NCBI RefSeq assembly: GCF_030167915.1
Contig: NZ_JARGNB010000003.1
Location: forward strand, 310,001-374,000
Length of the DNA stretch: 64,000 bases
From: Aquabacterium humicola
Lineage (GTDB): Bacteria > Pseudomonadota > Gammaproteobacteria > Burkholderiales > Burkholderiaceae_C
Reading direction: 5' to 3'
In this document: one piece after another, positions 34,355-43,737 of the stretch
How positions within the stretch are numbered: the stretch's first letter is position 1
How the letters are laid out: each line of letters begins with the position of its first letter
Translations under genes and position numbers: made by a program
Notes under the pieces: generated by a model
Seen by the model: only the letters and a program-made list of their open reading frames with translations
Told to the model about the DNA's origin: nothing
The model's database searches: none

Positions 34355-35111
34355 AGCGCCACCTCACGGTCTTCAGTCGCTCGAGCAGGCGCGTGCCGGT
34401 ATCCAGCAGCAGGCCGATGGCGCCGATGATGACCATGCTCGCGATCACCAGGTCGTAGCGGTTGCCGGCGTTGCGCGAGTCCATGATCAGGTAGCCCAGG
34501 CCCGAGCGCAGCGCGATCATCTCGGCCGCGACGACCACCAGCCACGCGACGCCGATGCCGATGCGCATGCCGACGATGATCTCCGGCAGCACCGCCGGGA
34601 TCACCACCTGGCGGAACAGCACCGAACGCGAGACGCCGAAGTTCGCCGCCGCGCGCAGGTAGCGGCGCTCGATGGTGTGCACGCCGGCGGTGGTTTGCAC
34701 GATCATCGGGAACACCGACGAGATGAAGATCAGGAACACCGGCGAGACGTCGCCGACGCCGAACCACAGGATCGCGATCGGGATCCACGCGATCGGCGAG
34801 ATCGGCCGCAGCATCTGGAAGATCGGGTTGAAGGTGCGGTAAGCACCGCCGACCCAGCCCATCCACAGCCCCAGCGGCACGGCGACCAGCAGCGCCAGGC
34901 CGAAGCCGATGCCGACGCGGGTCAGCGACGCGCCGATGTGCTCCCACAGCGTGCCGTCCTCGACCAGCTCGGCCGCGCCGGTCACCACCTGCCAGGGCGT
35001 CGGGAAGATCGCGCTCTCGGTGCGCACGACCACCCCCCACCACACGGCGATCACGATCGCCATCACGATCAGCGGCGGCACGATGCGCCGCACGCGTTCT
35101 GTCAGGTCCAT
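34344..35111 (-). CDS. ABC transporter permease, nitrate/taurine/sulfonate type
   Basis: 255 residues with six hydrophobic helices and an EAA loop region (AAANFGVSRSVLFRQVVIPAVLPE). It resembles SsuC/TauC/NrtB. It begins one base into the stop of the cupredoxin-like gene (TGATG), with AAGGAG upstream, and ends in overlap with the ATPase gene, so the whole operon is translationally linked. Confidence 0.88.
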   Translation of the reverse strand: MDLTERVRRIVPPLIVMAIVIAVWWGVVVRTESAIFPTPWQVVTGAAELVEDGTLWEHIGASLTRVGIGFGLALLVAVPLGLWMGWVGGAYRTFNPIFQMLRPISPIAWIPIAILWFGVGDVSPVFLIFISSVFPMIVQTTAGVHTIERRYLRAAANFGVSRSVLFRQVVIPAVLPEIIVGMRIGIGVAWLVVVAAEMIALRSGLGYLIMDSRNAGNRYDLVIASMVIIGAIGLLLDTGTRLLERLKTVRWRYVR

Positions 35112-35620
35112 CACTGAGAAGGATCTCCTTTGTCTTTCATCCGCACGAGGTTCAGCGTCGGTTCGCTGCCGCGTGCGATCCAGGCCTGCCAGCGGCGCTC
35201 CAGGCGCTGCGCGCGCCATTGCAGCCGCGGCCAGCCTGACTCCGGCGCCGGATCGACGATCACGCTCATCTGCCCGCTGGCATGCGCGGTGCAGGCGAAG
35301 CTGTAGGTCGACGCGGTCTCGAATGGCAGCCGGAAGCTCTGCCCGGGCATGATCAGCACCGGGCCGAAGACCTGCGGCACCTCGTCGCGGTTGCGCAGCA
35401 GCAGCACGTCGTTCAGGCCCAGGGTCAGGCGGATCGTGTCGGGCAGGATCTCCACCTTGTCGCCGGCCATGCGCCGCGCCCACGTGCCCTTCGGGATCTC
35501 GAAGGGTTCGTCGCGGTCGTCGAGCGCGATCGGCGCCAGCGCGGCCCAGCCGAGCGTGCCGCCGACGAGCGCGACGACGACGAGCAGCAGCAGCGCGAGG
35601 CGCCGCGACGACAGGCCCAT
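35111..35620 (-). CDS. Membrane-anchored cupredoxin-like protein
   Basis: 169 residues with one N-terminal membrane anchor (8-28). The C-terminal part has the blue-copper motif Cys110-x2-His113-x4-Met118 in FACTAHASGQM. The first histidine ligand expected in the EVPHN-type loop is Gln83 here (DEVPQVFGP), so a normal type 1 site is incomplete. It sits between an SCO gene and an ABC permease. Possibly a copper or electron-transfer accessory; function unknown. ATG 35620 has GAGG upstream; a longer frame would run into repeat copy B. Confidence 0.78.
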   Translation of the reverse strand: MGLSSRRLALLLLVVVALVGGTLGWAALAPIALDDRDEPFEIPKGTWARRMAGDKVEILPDTIRLTLGLNDVLLLRNRDEVPQVFGPVLIMPGQSFRLPFETASTYSFACTAHASGQMSVIVDPAPESGWPRLQWRAQRLERRWQAWIARGSEPTLNLVRMKDKGDPSQ

Positions 35621-35630
35621 GATCCTCACA

Positions 35631-35668
35631 GGGCCCCCTTGGGCCTGCGGCCCGTCCCCCCGAGGGGG
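35631..35668 (+). repeat. GC-rich palindromic repeat, copy B (intergenic)
   Basis: Read on the minus strand it starts CCCCCTCGGGGGG, then GGGCCGCAGGCCC and GGGGG, matching copy A in layout; the inner arms GGGCC/GGCCC replace GCGCC/GGCGC, consistent with a maintained stem. A further palindromic flank extends to about 35699. It fills most of the 79-nt gap between the SCO stop and the cupredoxin-like start. It may be transcribed as a hairpin that tunes mRNA ends. Confidence 0.75.
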
Positions 35669-35699
35669 AGCGAGCACCTTCGGAGCGGCCGGGCGGTGC

Positions 35700-36299
35700 T
35701 CACTGCCCCAGCAGGATGCGCAGGTCGTGCACGTAGTCCTTCGCGCTTCGGCCGTAGGGCATCATCGCGCGCAACCTGCCGGCGCGGTCGATGAGGTAGA
35801 CCGACGAGGTGTGGTCGACCGCGTAACCGGCGCCCATCGGCACCTTCGTCGCGCTGACGCCGTAGCGCTTGCGCACCTCGGCCAGCCCCTCGGGCGTGCC
35901 GGTGGCGCCGACGAAGCCGGCATCGAAGGCCTGCACGTAGGCCTTCATCGTCTTCGGATCGTCGCGCTCGGGGTCGACGGTGACGAACATCACCTGCACG
36001 TCCGAACCGGCCGGGCCGAGCGCGCGGCGGGCCTCGGCCAAGGTGGCCAGCGTCGTCGGGCAGACCGCGGCGCAGTTCGTGAAGCCGAAGGACATCACCA
36101 GCACCTTGCCCTTGAAGCGCGCGGGGCCGAGGTCGGCGCTGCCGTCGGAGCCGCGCAGCGCGAAGGCGGGTGCGGGCGCGGCGGGCTCGAAGACGCCGGC
36201 CTTCAGCGTCGGCGCCGGCGCGGCGCGCACGCCCGTCGGCGCGAACGGTGCGGCGAAGCATGCGGCGAACAGGGCCGCGGCGAGCAGTCGGCGGCGCAT
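35700..36299 (-). CDS. SCO1/SenC-family copper chaperone
   Basis: 199 residues with a Sec signal (cleavage near VRAAP). Thioredoxin-like fold with copper ligands Cys76 and Cys80 in TNCAAVCPTT and His163 in YAVDHTSS. SCO proteins deliver copper to the CuA site of cytochrome oxidase or act as thiol reductants in the periplasm. Here no oxidase gene is adjacent; it is embedded in an ABC-importer operon, overlapping the binding-protein stop by one base. Confidence 0.9.
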   Translation of the reverse strand: MRRRLLAAALFAACFAAPFAPTGVRAAPAPTLKAGVFEPAAPAPAFALRGSDGSADLGPARFKGKVLVMSFGFTNCAAVCPTTLATLAEARRALGPAGSDVQVMFVTVDPERDDPKTMKAYVQAFDAGFVGATGTPEGLAEVRKRYGVSATKVPMGAGYAVDHTSSVYLIDRAGRLRAMMPYGRSAKDYVHDLRILLGQ

Positions 36300-37312
36300 C
36301 ACAGGTTGATCGCTGCCGCGCGCGCGGCCTTCACGAAGCTCTCGTCCATGTACTTCTCGTAGGCCACCGGGCTTTTCAGCGTGCCGGCCTCGATCGACAG
36401 CTGCATCAGTTCCTCGAATTCGCTGCGGATCATACGCAGGTCGCCGTAGGTGACGCGGTCGGTCGGGTTCTCCATCACGAAGCGGATGATGTTCGGGTCC
36501 TGGTTGAAGAACTTGCGGCCGGCGGCGATGGTCACCGCCTTGTTGCGGTTGTCCTGCTTCTGGTCGAGCCAGATGCCGGCGCCCTGCACGTAGTTCACCA
36601 GCTCCTGCACCAGCGGCCGGTCCTTGGCGATCAGCTCCTCGCGCACCGTCAGCACGCAGCAGATGTAGTTGCGCCACTCGTCGCGCGTCATGCGCAACGG
36701 GCGTGCATAACCCGCACGCTGAGCGGCCGCGCCGAAGGGCTCGCCGGTGCAGTAGGCGTCGACCGCCTTGGCGTACAGCGCGGCCGGCATGTCCGGCGGC
36801 GCCATCTCGACGATGACGATGTCCTTGGGCGTCATGTTCTCGCGCGAGAGCATCTTGCGCAGGAACAGGAAGTCGACCGCGAAGCGGCTGGGGATCGCGA
36901 TGCGCTTGCCCGCGAGGTCGCGGAACTTCTGGATCGTCGAGTCGGTGCGCACCATGATCACCGCCCCCGAGCGGTGGCCGAGCGAGACGATCTTCACCGG
37001 GATCTTCTTGTCCGCGAGGTCCATCACCAGCGGCGCCAGCATGTAGGCGGCCTGGATGCGGCCGGCCATCAGCGATTCCTTGATCTCCGGCCAGCCGTTG
37101 TACTTGCTGAACTCGAACAGCGGCCCGCCCGCGGCGGCCTTGGCCATGCAGGCCACCGGCAGCGTCAGGTTGCAGGTGACCGGCAGCCCGCCGACCTGCA
37201 GGGGCGCGTTGGCCGCGAAGGCGGACGCGCCGAGGGCCGGGCCGGCGGCCGCGATGGCACCGGCCTGCAGCAGGCGGCGGCGGGAAAGCGAAGACGGTGG
37301 AAGCAGGGTCAC
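36299..37312 (-). CDS. ABC transporter substrate-binding protein, NrtA/SsuA family, Tat-exported
   Basis: 337 residues from GTG 37312, the only plausible start before the signal; there is no clear Shine-Dalgarno. The N-terminus SLSRRRLLQAGAI is a twin-arginine signal. The body follows the NrtA/CmpA/SsuA pattern (GGLPVTCNLTLPVACM, GRIQAAYMLAPLVMDLA, HRSGAVIMV). Several cysteines, including a CC pair in NYICCVLT, are unusual for the family. First gene of the operon with SCO, cupredoxin-like, permease and ATPase genes. Substrate unknown; a sulfur or copper-linked compound is suggested by the neighbours. Confidence 0.82.
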   Translation of the reverse strand: MTLLPPSSLSRRRLLQAGAIAAAGPALGASAFAANAPLQVGGLPVTCNLTLPVACMAKAAAGGPLFEFSKYNGWPEIKESLMAGRIQAAYMLAPLVMDLADKKIPVKIVSLGHRSGAVIMVRTDSTIQKFRDLAGKRIAIPSRFAVDFLFLRKMLSRENMTPKDIVIVEMAPPDMPAALYAKAVDAYCTGEPFGAAAQRAGYARPLRMTRDEWRNYICCVLTVREELIAKDRPLVQELVNYVQGAGIWLDQKQDNRNKAVTIAAGRKFFNQDPNIIRFVMENPTDRVTYGDLRMIRSEFEELMQLSIEAGTLKSPVAYEKYMDESFVKAARAAAINL

Positions 37313-37500
37313 GGGAAACGGCGGTGGTCGGTGGCGCCAGGGCCGGATTGTCGGCCATCGCACTGCCCGGCCGGGGCCGGGTCCTCCCCATGAACGCGCT
37401 TTCAGAACATGAGCAATATTTCTTATGTCGACTACATGGCTGGCCCGACTTACCGTCCATTCGCCTGCGCGATCACCCAGAACAGGGGCCGGCCGCCCGG

Positions 37501-38340
37501 TCAGCGGCAGCAGCGGAAAGCGAGGCCCGCGCTCAGGCCCCAGGCCCGGGTCGACCTCGCCAGCGGGCTGAGCGCGGCGTCGCCGATCAGGCGCGAGCTG
37601 CCACCGCCGACGAACATCACCCAGTCGGCGTCGAGCGCGGTCGTGAAGACCCCGCCGGCATGCACGTCCTTGCCGCCGGCGCCCGGCATGAACGACGGCA
37701 GCCCGACGGCGGCCGATTGTTGCGGCGTGATGCCGTAGTAGCTGCGCAGGTGGCGCGCGTCGCCGAAGTCGACGCCGGCACCGGCCGACAGCTCGGTGCG
37801 CGGACTCAGGCGCAGCGTGTAACCGAGGCCCAGGCTCGCGACGGCGCCGCCGTCGCGCCCCAGCAGGTCTTGCGACACGCTGGCCCCGGCGCTCCACTGC
37901 GTCCCCAGCTTGTAGGCAGCGTACAGGCGCCCGCGCAGCGTGCGCTCCACGTCCGGCAGTCCCCGCAGGTAGTCCGAGCTGGCGGCGCGGCGGCCCGAGT
38001 CGACCCGCAACGACAGTCCGAGGCGCAGGCGGTCGGTCTCGATCAGCTCGGCGGAGGCGCCGGGTCCCGCGGCCGCGCCGCCGAAGTCCAGCAGCGCCCC
38101 TGCGCCGCCGGTGCTGAAGCGCCAACGTCCGAAACGAGCGGCCAGCAGCGGGCGGGTCTTCAGCACCTGCCGGTCCGAACCGGGGTACTCCGGCGTCCCG
38201 ACCATGGCGGCGCCCAGGAGCCAGCGTGATTCGGAAGCGTTGCCGAGCGCCTGCGCGACCGCCCGAGCGCCCGGCAGCAGACCCAGCGCGACGAACAGCC
38301 CGGCAGCGGCCAGGCGGCGGTTTGCAAGGGCATGGTCCAC
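37501..38340 (-). CDS. MipA/OmpV-family outer membrane protein
   Basis: 279 residues from GTG 38340 (GGAGAG just upstream; GTG 38352 is an alternative). Signal peptide ends at AVAQ. The mature part alternates beta strands with aromatic-rich turns and begins GAAMVGTPEYPGSDRQ, the MipA opening (PxYxGSD). It ends with CCR rather than the aromatic residue usual for outer membrane barrels. MipA-like proteins scaffold murein synthesis or form small barrels. It faces the MBL-fold gene. Confidence 0.8.
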   Translation of the reverse strand: MDHALANRRLAAAGLFVALGLLPGARAVAQALGNASESRWLLGAAMVGTPEYPGSDRQVLKTRPLLAARFGRWRFSTGGAGALLDFGGAAAGPGASAELIETDRLRLGLSLRVDSGRRAASSDYLRGLPDVERTLRGRLYAAYKLGTQWSAGASVSQDLLGRDGGAVASLGLGYTLRLSPRTELSAGAGVDFGDARHLRSYYGITPQQSAAVGLPSFMPGAGGKDVHAGGVFTTALDADWVMFVGGGSSRLIGDAALSPLARSTRAWGLSAGLAFRCCR

Positions 38341-38497
38341 GGGGCTCTCCACACGGCATCGCCGCAGCGGCCCAGTGTTGGGGCCGGCGGTTAAGGTCCG
38401 CTTAAGCGCATCCGACCGCTCGACGGGAAGCCGGCGGCGCGGGCACTGCCCGCCGGCCTGCGGTGAAATGCGCTGTCGCCTCGACATCGGACCGCCC

Positions 38498-39580
38498 ATG
38501 CCCCGCAACCCGTTCTACAACCCGGCCAAGCCGCATCACCGGCCCGACGGCTTCCGCAACCCGGGCGGCGACGAGGTGAGCAAGTCGCTGGCGCAGGTGC
38601 TGCGCTGGCGTCTGGAGGCCCGCCGCGACGGCTTGCCGCGGCCGCCCAGCGACCCCATTCCCACCGCCCGGCCCGATCTGGCCAGGCTGCATGGCTATGC
38701 GGCGCGCCATGCCCATGATCCGGCGGGCCATGGCCCCAGCATCACCTGGGCCGGCCACGCGACGGTGCTGGCCCAGCTGGGCGGCCTCAGCCTGCTGACC
38801 GACCCGATCTTCTCGGAGCGCGCGTCGCCGCTGCCCGGCGTCGGGCCGAAGCGGCACCAGGCGCCCGGGCTGGCGCCGCACGAGCTGCCGCATGTCGACG
38901 TGGTGCTGATCTCGCACAACCACTACGACCATCTCGACGATGCGTCGGTCCGCGCGCTGGCCGCGCAGGCGGGTGGACCGCCGCTGTTCGTCGTGCCGCT
39001 GGGCCTGAAGCGCTGGCTGGCGGCGCGGGGCATCACCCGCGTGGCCGAGCTCGACTGGTGGCAGTCGGTGTCGGTCGATCACGGCGCCGGCACCGGGGCC
39101 GAGGTCGTGCTGCTGCCGGCTCAGCACTGGTCCGCGCGGGGCATCAACGACCGCCAGCTGACGCTGTGGGGCGGCTACGCGGTGCTGGCCCGTGACTGCC
39201 ACCTCTTCTACCCCGGCGACACCGGCTACTCGCGCGAGTTCGTCCGCGTGCGCGAGCACTTCGCGCCGCGCCAGCACGAGGCGGCCGGCGGCGGGTTCGA
39301 CATCGCGCTGATGCCGATCGGCGCCTACGCGCCACGCTGGTTCATGTCGGCGCAGCACGTCGACGTCGACGAGGCGCTGAAGGTCTGCGCCGACGTCGGC
39401 GCCAAGCGCATGCTCGGCGTGCACTGCGGCACCTTCGCGCTCAGCGACGAAGCGCTCGACGAGCCGCCGCGCGTGCTGAAGGCCTTGCGCGAGGAACGTG
39501 GGCTGTCCGAGGACCAGTGCTGGCTGATGGCGATCGGCGAGACGCGCTCGCTGCCGCCGCGCGGAACCGGCCCGCGGTGA
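38498..39580 (+). CDS. Metallo-beta-lactamase-fold hydrolase, NAPE-PLD-like
   Basis: 360 residues. The zinc motif HxHxDH is present as H140-N-H142-Y-D144-H145, preceded by WAGHATVLAQLGGLSLLTDPIFS, typical of N-acylphosphatidylethanolamine phospholipase D-like proteins. Additional ligands lie in FYPGDTGYS and in LGVHCGTF. No signal peptide. Likely a phosphodiesterase on lipid or small substrates. Confidence 0.88.
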   Translation: MPRNPFYNPAKPHHRPDGFRNPGGDEVSKSLAQVLRWRLEARRDGLPRPPSDPIPTARPDLARLHGYAARHAHDPAGHGPSITWAGHATVLAQLGGLSLLTDPIFSERASPLPGVGPKRHQAPGLAPHELPHVDVVLISHNHYDHLDDASVRALAAQAGGPPLFVVPLGLKRWLAARGITRVAELDWWQSVSVDHGAGTGAEVVLLPAQHWSARGINDRQLTLWGGYAVLARDCHLFYPGDTGYSREFVRVREHFAPRQHEAAGGGFDIALMPIGAYAPRWFMSAQHVDVDEALKVCADVGAKRMLGVHCGTFALSDEALDEPPRVLKALREERGLSEDQCWLMAIGETRSLPPRGTGPR

Positions 39581-39599
39581 ACCGGGCGCGGCGCGGCGA

Positions 39600-41366
39600 T
39601 CAGTCGACGCGGTCGTCGGCGCTGAGCTGCACGCATTGCGGATGCCGCTTCCACGCCGCGGAAGCGCATTGCTGCTGCATGCACCGATAGAGCGAGAACG
39701 GCGTGCGCTCGCCGCAGACCTGCCGCGGGCTGTCCGCGGCGCTGCGCACGGGCTGCTTCACCGGTGGCGAAGCGGGCACGGGGTCGGGCGCCGCGGCAGC
39801 GGCCGGTGTCGGCGCTGCGGCGGGCGCGTCGGCGGCCGGTGTCGGCCCTGCGGCCGGCGCTTCGGCGGCCGGCGTGGACGCGGCCGCGTCGACCGGCCCC
39901 GCGGCCGGGGCGCCCTCGGCGCGTGCGTCGGGCGGCGTGGTCGTCGACGTTGCGGCGGCGGCGCTCTGCTGGCCGTTCACTTCGGACGTCATGACCGGGG
40001 CCGGCAAGGCCGCCGCGGAAACCTCGGCCGGTGGCGCGGCGCCGACCAGCGCGGCCGCCGGCCCCGCGGCTTGCTGCTCGACGCGCCAGATCATCCACCA
40101 GCCTTCGTCCGCCGCGCCATAGCCGACGGCCGCCAGCAGCAGCGTGGCCAAGGCCAGCCACCACGGGCGCCGGGACGGTCGCCGCGACCATGTCGCCGGC
40201 GCCGGCATCGGCCGCGGATCGGCCTGCACCGGCCGCTCCGCCGGCGCGGGCACGGGGGCCGCGGGCCGCGGCGCTGACTCGGCGCGTTCCGCGACGGCGT
40301 CGACCGCGCGCCGGATCAGGTCGATCGTGGCCGTCTCCGGCGCGGCTTCGTTCGCCGGCGGCACAGCCACGGCCGCGGCCGCGAACGCAACCGGCGGCGC
40401 CGCGGGCGCCGGGGCCGCGGCCGGTTCGAGCGCCTCCATGGGCTCGCGGGGCGGCCCGTGCAGCAGCCACTCCCTGAACTCGCCGACCGTGCGCGGACGG
40501 CGGGCGATGTCCGGCGAAGCCGCCGCGTCGAGCGCGCGCAGCAGGGCCTCGTCGTAGCGCACCGGGGGCGCGTCGGCCGCCCGCCGTTGCACGATCTGCG
40601 CCAGCGGTTCGACCGGCGAGGCACCCGGCACCGACGGCAGCAGCCCGGTGATGCAGAACCTGGCGACCTGGGCCAGCGAGTAGAAATCGGACCAGGGGCC
40701 GCTCGGCGCCGCGGCCGACGGCACGCGCATCTCCGGCGCCATGAAGCGCTCGGGCAGCGCAGGAACGGGTGGCTTGGGCGCGCCACCGGTGGGGTCCGGC
40801 CGGACCCCGCGCGGCCCCAGCAGCAGCGCGCGGTCGTCATCGAGCAGCAGGATGCGGGCCGGGTTCACGCCACCATGCGCGCCGGCCACGCGATGCCAGG
40901 ACGACAGCGCGTCCAGCAGCTCCAGCAGCAGCCGGCGCAGCGCCGGCTCGTCCGGCGGCGCGTCCATCTCGTGGCGCAGCTCCAGCAGCGGCCAGCCGGC
41001 GTACAGCGGCATCACGCGGTACACCGTGCCGTGCGCGCGCAGCAGGTGGCGCACGCGCAGCAGGGAACCGTCGTCGCAGCGCGCCAGCTGCCGCGCTTCG
41101 TCGACGAAGGCGTCGCGGCCGGCCTCGAACGCGACACCGGCGCCCACGTCCAGCGCTTCGACGCCAAAGCCCGGCGTGCGCCGGATCAGGCGCCGCGGCA
41201 GGTACTCCTTGATGGCCACCGGGATCCCGAGCTCCAGGTCCCAGGCGCGGTACACCACGTCGTTCTCGTCCGCGGCAAGCGTGCCGCGCACTTCGAAATG
41301 ACCCAGCCGATGGCCGGGCGGGACCGCACCATCGGCCATCGGAGGCAGCGGATCGGGAGCGTTCAT
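39600..41366 (-). CDS. Membrane pseudokinase of the serine/threonine kinase fold
   Basis: 588 residues. Residues 18-300 follow the kinase fold: VAIK with Lys53 remains, but the glycine loop is degenerate (LAADENDVVY), the HRDLKPxN loop reads HGGVNPARI from His164 so the catalytic Asp is Gly166, and DFG reads LGP. Catalysis is therefore unlikely. A Pro/Ala-rich linker, a transmembrane helix near 405-425, a long Ala/Pro/Thr periplasmic linker and a C-terminal four-cysteine module (CGERTPFSLYRCMQQQC ... HPQC) follow. Probably a scaffold or sensor. Confidence 0.8.
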   Translation of the reverse strand: MNAPDPLPPMADGAVPPGHRLGHFEVRGTLAADENDVVYRAWDLELGIPVAIKEYLPRRLIRRTPGFGVEALDVGAGVAFEAGRDAFVDEARQLARCDDGSLLRVRHLLRAHGTVYRVMPLYAGWPLLELRHEMDAPPDEPALRRLLLELLDALSSWHRVAGAHGGVNPARILLLDDDRALLLGPRGVRPDPTGGAPKPPVPALPERFMAPEMRVPSAAAPSGPWSDFYSLAQVARFCITGLLPSVPGASPVEPLAQIVQRRAADAPPVRYDEALLRALDAAASPDIARRPRTVGEFREWLLHGPPREPMEALEPAAAPAPAAPPVAFAAAAVAVPPANEAAPETATIDLIRRAVDAVAERAESAPRPAAPVPAPAERPVQADPRPMPAPATWSRRPSRRPWWLALATLLLAAVGYGAADEGWWMIWRVEQQAAGPAAALVGAAPPAEVSAAALPAPVMTSEVNGQQSAAAATSTTTPPDARAEGAPAAGPVDAAASTPAAEAPAAGPTPAADAPAAAPTPAAAAAPDPVPASPPVKQPVRSAADSPRQVCGERTPFSLYRCMQQQCASAAWKRHPQCVQLSADDRVD

Positions 41367-41392
41367 CGAGCGGCCGCAAGTCGACAGATGCA

Positions 41393-41406
41393 GCACGCTA
41401 GCGTGC
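41393..41406. promoter_or_regulatory. 14-bp palindrome upstream of the pseudokinase gene
   Basis: GCACGCTAGCGTGC is a perfect palindrome 26 nt upstream of the pseudokinase start, in a 135-nt gap that otherwise holds only GC-rich sequence and a short T5 run (minus strand) after the aldehyde dehydrogenase stop. Operator or hairpin. Confidence 0.4.
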
Positions 41407-41501
41407 AGGCCGAGCGGCCTGTTAGCCGATGTAGTGCGACGCCGCCCCGGGCGGGCCGCCGCGGCTTACCTTCGCTTGCGATAAAAAGGGCGGCGGGGTT
41501 T

Positions 41502-42947
41502 TCAGTCGCAGGTGATCGCCACCGTCTTGGTGACCAGGTAGGCCTCCAGCGCCTCCGGGCCACCCTCGCTGCCGTAGCCCGAATCCTTGACGCCGCCGAA
41601 GGGCAGCTCGGGCACCGGCAGCGCCGGCTGGTTGATCCACAGCATGCCGACCTCCAGCCGCTGCGACAGCTGGTGGATGGTCTTGATCGACTGGCTGTAG
41701 GCGTAACCCGCCAGGCCGTACGGCAGCCGGTTGCTCTCGGCGATCGCCTCGTCCAGCGTCTGGAAGCCGCGCACCGCGGCCATCGGGCCGAAGGGCTCGT
41801 CGTTGAACACCCGGGCGGACAGCGGCACGTCGGTGAGCACGGTGGGCGCGTAGAAATTGCCCGTCGAGCCGATGCGCTCGCCGCCCGCGGCCAGCGTCGC
41901 GCCGTGGCGCAGCGCGTCTTCGGTCAGTGCCTGCATCGCGACCAGGCGCCGCGGGTTCGCCAGCGGCCCCATCGTGATGCCCTCGGCCAGGCCGTCGCCG
42001 ACCTTCAGCGAGCGGGTGTGCGCCACCAGCTGACGCACGAACTCCTCGCGGATCGAGTCGTGCACGAGGAAGCGCGTCGGCGCGATGCACACCTGGCCGG
42101 CGTTGCGGAACTTGGCCGCGCCGGCGGCCTTCACCGCGCGGCCGATGTCGGCGTCCTCGGCGACGATCACCGGCGCGTGGCCGCCGAGCTCCATCGTCAC
42201 CCGCTTCATGTGCTGGCCGGCCAGCGCCGCCAGCTGCTTGCCCACCGGCGTGCTGCCGGTGAAGGTGATCTTGCGGATCACCGGGTGCGCGATCAGGTAG
42301 GACGAGATCTCGGCCGGGTCGCCGTAAACCAGCCCGATCACGCCGGCCGGCACGCCGGCATCGACGAAGGCCTTGACCAGCGCGGCCGGCGACGCCGGCG
42401 TTTCCTCCGGCGCCTTGATCAGGATCGAGCAGCCGGTGGTCAGCGCGGCACTGAGCTTGCGCACCACCTGGTTGATCGGGAAGTTCCACGGCGTGAAGGC
42501 CGCCACCGGGCCCACCGGCTCCTTCAGCACCTGGGCCTGCACGTTCAGGCTGCGCGGCGGCACGATGCGGCCGTAGACCCGCCGGCCTTCGTCGGCGAAC
42601 CACTCGATGATGTCGGCGGCGGACAGCGTCTCGACCTTCGCTTCCGCCAGCGGCTTGCCCTGCTCCTGCGTCATCAGCGCGGCGATCTCGCCGGCGCGCT
42701 CGCGCAGCAGCGTGGCGGCCGCGCGCATCAGCTTCGCGCGTTCGATCGCCGGGGTCGCGCGCCAGGTCTCGAAGCCCTTCTGCGCCGCCGCCAGCGCGCG
42801 GTCGAGGTCGGCGGTGCCGGCGCGCGCCAGGCGGCCGATCTCGGCACCGCTGGCGGGGTTCACCACCGGCAGCGTGCGGCCGTCGGCGGCATCGCACCAC
42901 TGGTTGGCGATCAGCAGTTGGGTCGAGGGATAGGCAGGAGTGATCAT
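41502..42947 (-). CDS. NAD(P)+-dependent semialdehyde dehydrogenase
   Basis: 481 residues, ALDH superfamily. PWNFPI, catalytic Glu in MELGGHAP and catalytic Cys in [11 protein letters not shown] are all present, as is the [18 protein letters not shown]-terminal motif of succinate/2-oxoglutarate semialdehyde dehydrogenases. Together with the DHDPS-family lyase (46771) across the divergent locus it fits oxidation of 2-oxoglutarate semialdehyde, as in hydroxyproline or aldarate breakdown. Succinate semialdehyde is an alternative substrate. Confidence 0.88.
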   Translation of the reverse strand: MITPAYPSTQLLIANQWCDAADGRTLPVVNPASGAEIGRLARAGTADLDRALAAAQKGFETWRATPAIERAKLMRAAATLLRERAGEIAALMTQEQGKPLAEAKVETLSAADIIEWFADEGRRVYGRIVPPRSLNVQAQVLKEPVGPVAAFTPWNFPINQVVRKLSAALTTGCSILIKAPEETPASPAALVKAFVDAGVPAGVIGLVYGDPAEISSYLIAHPVIRKITFTGSTPVGKQLAALAGQHMKRVTMELGGHAPVIVAEDADIGRAVKAAGAAKFRNAGQVCIAPTRFLVHDSIREEFVRQLVAHTRSLKVGDGLAEGITMGPLANPRRLVAMQALTEDALRHGATLAAGGERIGSTGNFYAPTVLTDVPLSARVFNDEPFGPMAAVRGFQTLDEAIAESNRLPYGLAGYAYSQSIKTIHQLSQRLEVGMLWINQPALPVPELPFGGVKDSGYGSEGGPEALEAYLVTKTVAITCD

Positions 42948-43000
42948 GGGGAGAGGGGGCAGGGGGTGGATGACGCGGGCCGCATGGGGCGCCGCGATGC

Positions 43001-43723
43001 TCAATTGTTGATGACCCGGCGGGTGAAGGCTTCGAGGTAGTCGAGCAGCGCGTCGGCGCCCTGGATGGCGTCGGCTTCGCTGCCGGTGGCGATGCCGCGC
43101 GCCAGCAGCGCATGGCAGCGCGCGCCCTCCTTGATCTCGCCGGCATGCTGGTAGGCATACCAGAAGCGCCGGCACTGGATCACCAGCGGCACGACCGCGG
43201 TGACGGCCGAGGTATTGCGGCAGGCCGCATGGTTGACGAGGTCGAGCTCGTGGTCGGCCTGCATGTAGCGGTTCAGGTCGTCGCGCTTCGCCGCCGCGAG
43301 CATGCGGTCGGCGCAGACGACGAACTGCTCGCGCTCGGCCATGCTGGCTCGCCGTGCCGAGCAGGCGGCGATCACGCGTTCCAGCGCGCGCCGGGTGGCG
43401 ATCACGTCGAGGTGGTTGGCCAGGTCGATCGGCGAGACCAGCAGCCCGCGCCGCGGCTGCTGCACGATCAGGCCGACCGACATCAGCCGCATCAGCGCCT
43501 CGCGCACCGGCGTGCGGCCGAGCCCGATGCGCTCGGCGAGCTCGCCTTCGACGATCGGGCTGCCGGGTGTCAGCGCCATCGTCGAGATCAGCGACTCGAT
43601 GGCGTCGTAGGCGACGTCGGCGTCGCGGCGCCTGGGCGCAGGCGCCGCGATCGGTTTCTTCTTCGGGATCACGTCGGTTCTCTTCGGAAGTTCGGGCAAA
43701 CCCTGCGCAATTGACTCTGGCAT
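43001..43723 (-). CDS. GntR-family (FCD-domain) regulator
   Basis: 240 residues from ATG 43723. The winged helix is [30 protein letters not shown], and the C-terminal helical FCD domain has the metal/ligand residues (D-x3-H type) around [20 protein letters not shown] longer start at 43747 is possible, but it lies inside a perfect palindrome that looks like an operator. It sits 53 nt upstream of the dehydrogenase and divergent from the TRAP genes, so it likely controls both. Confidence 0.85.
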   Translation of the reverse strand: MPESIAQGLPELPKRTDVIPKKKPIAAPAPRRRDADVAYDAIESLISTMALTPGSPIVEGELAERIGLGRTPVREALMRLMSVGLIVQQPRRGLLVSPIDLANHLDVIATRRALERVIAACSARRASMAEREQFVVCADRMLAAAKRDDLNRYMQADHELDLVNHAACRNTSAVTAVVPLVIQCRRFWYAYQHAGEIKEGARCHALLARGIATGSEADAIQGADALLDYLEAFTRRVINN

Positions 43724-43737
43724 CGCGCTTGCAACGG

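Noticed and set aside
37313-37500. An additional small gene upstream of the ABC binding protein
   Set aside because: Reading frames here are Arg/Pro-rich shadows without a ribosome-binding site; the gap seems to be only the promoter and 3' end of the neighbouring OMP gene.
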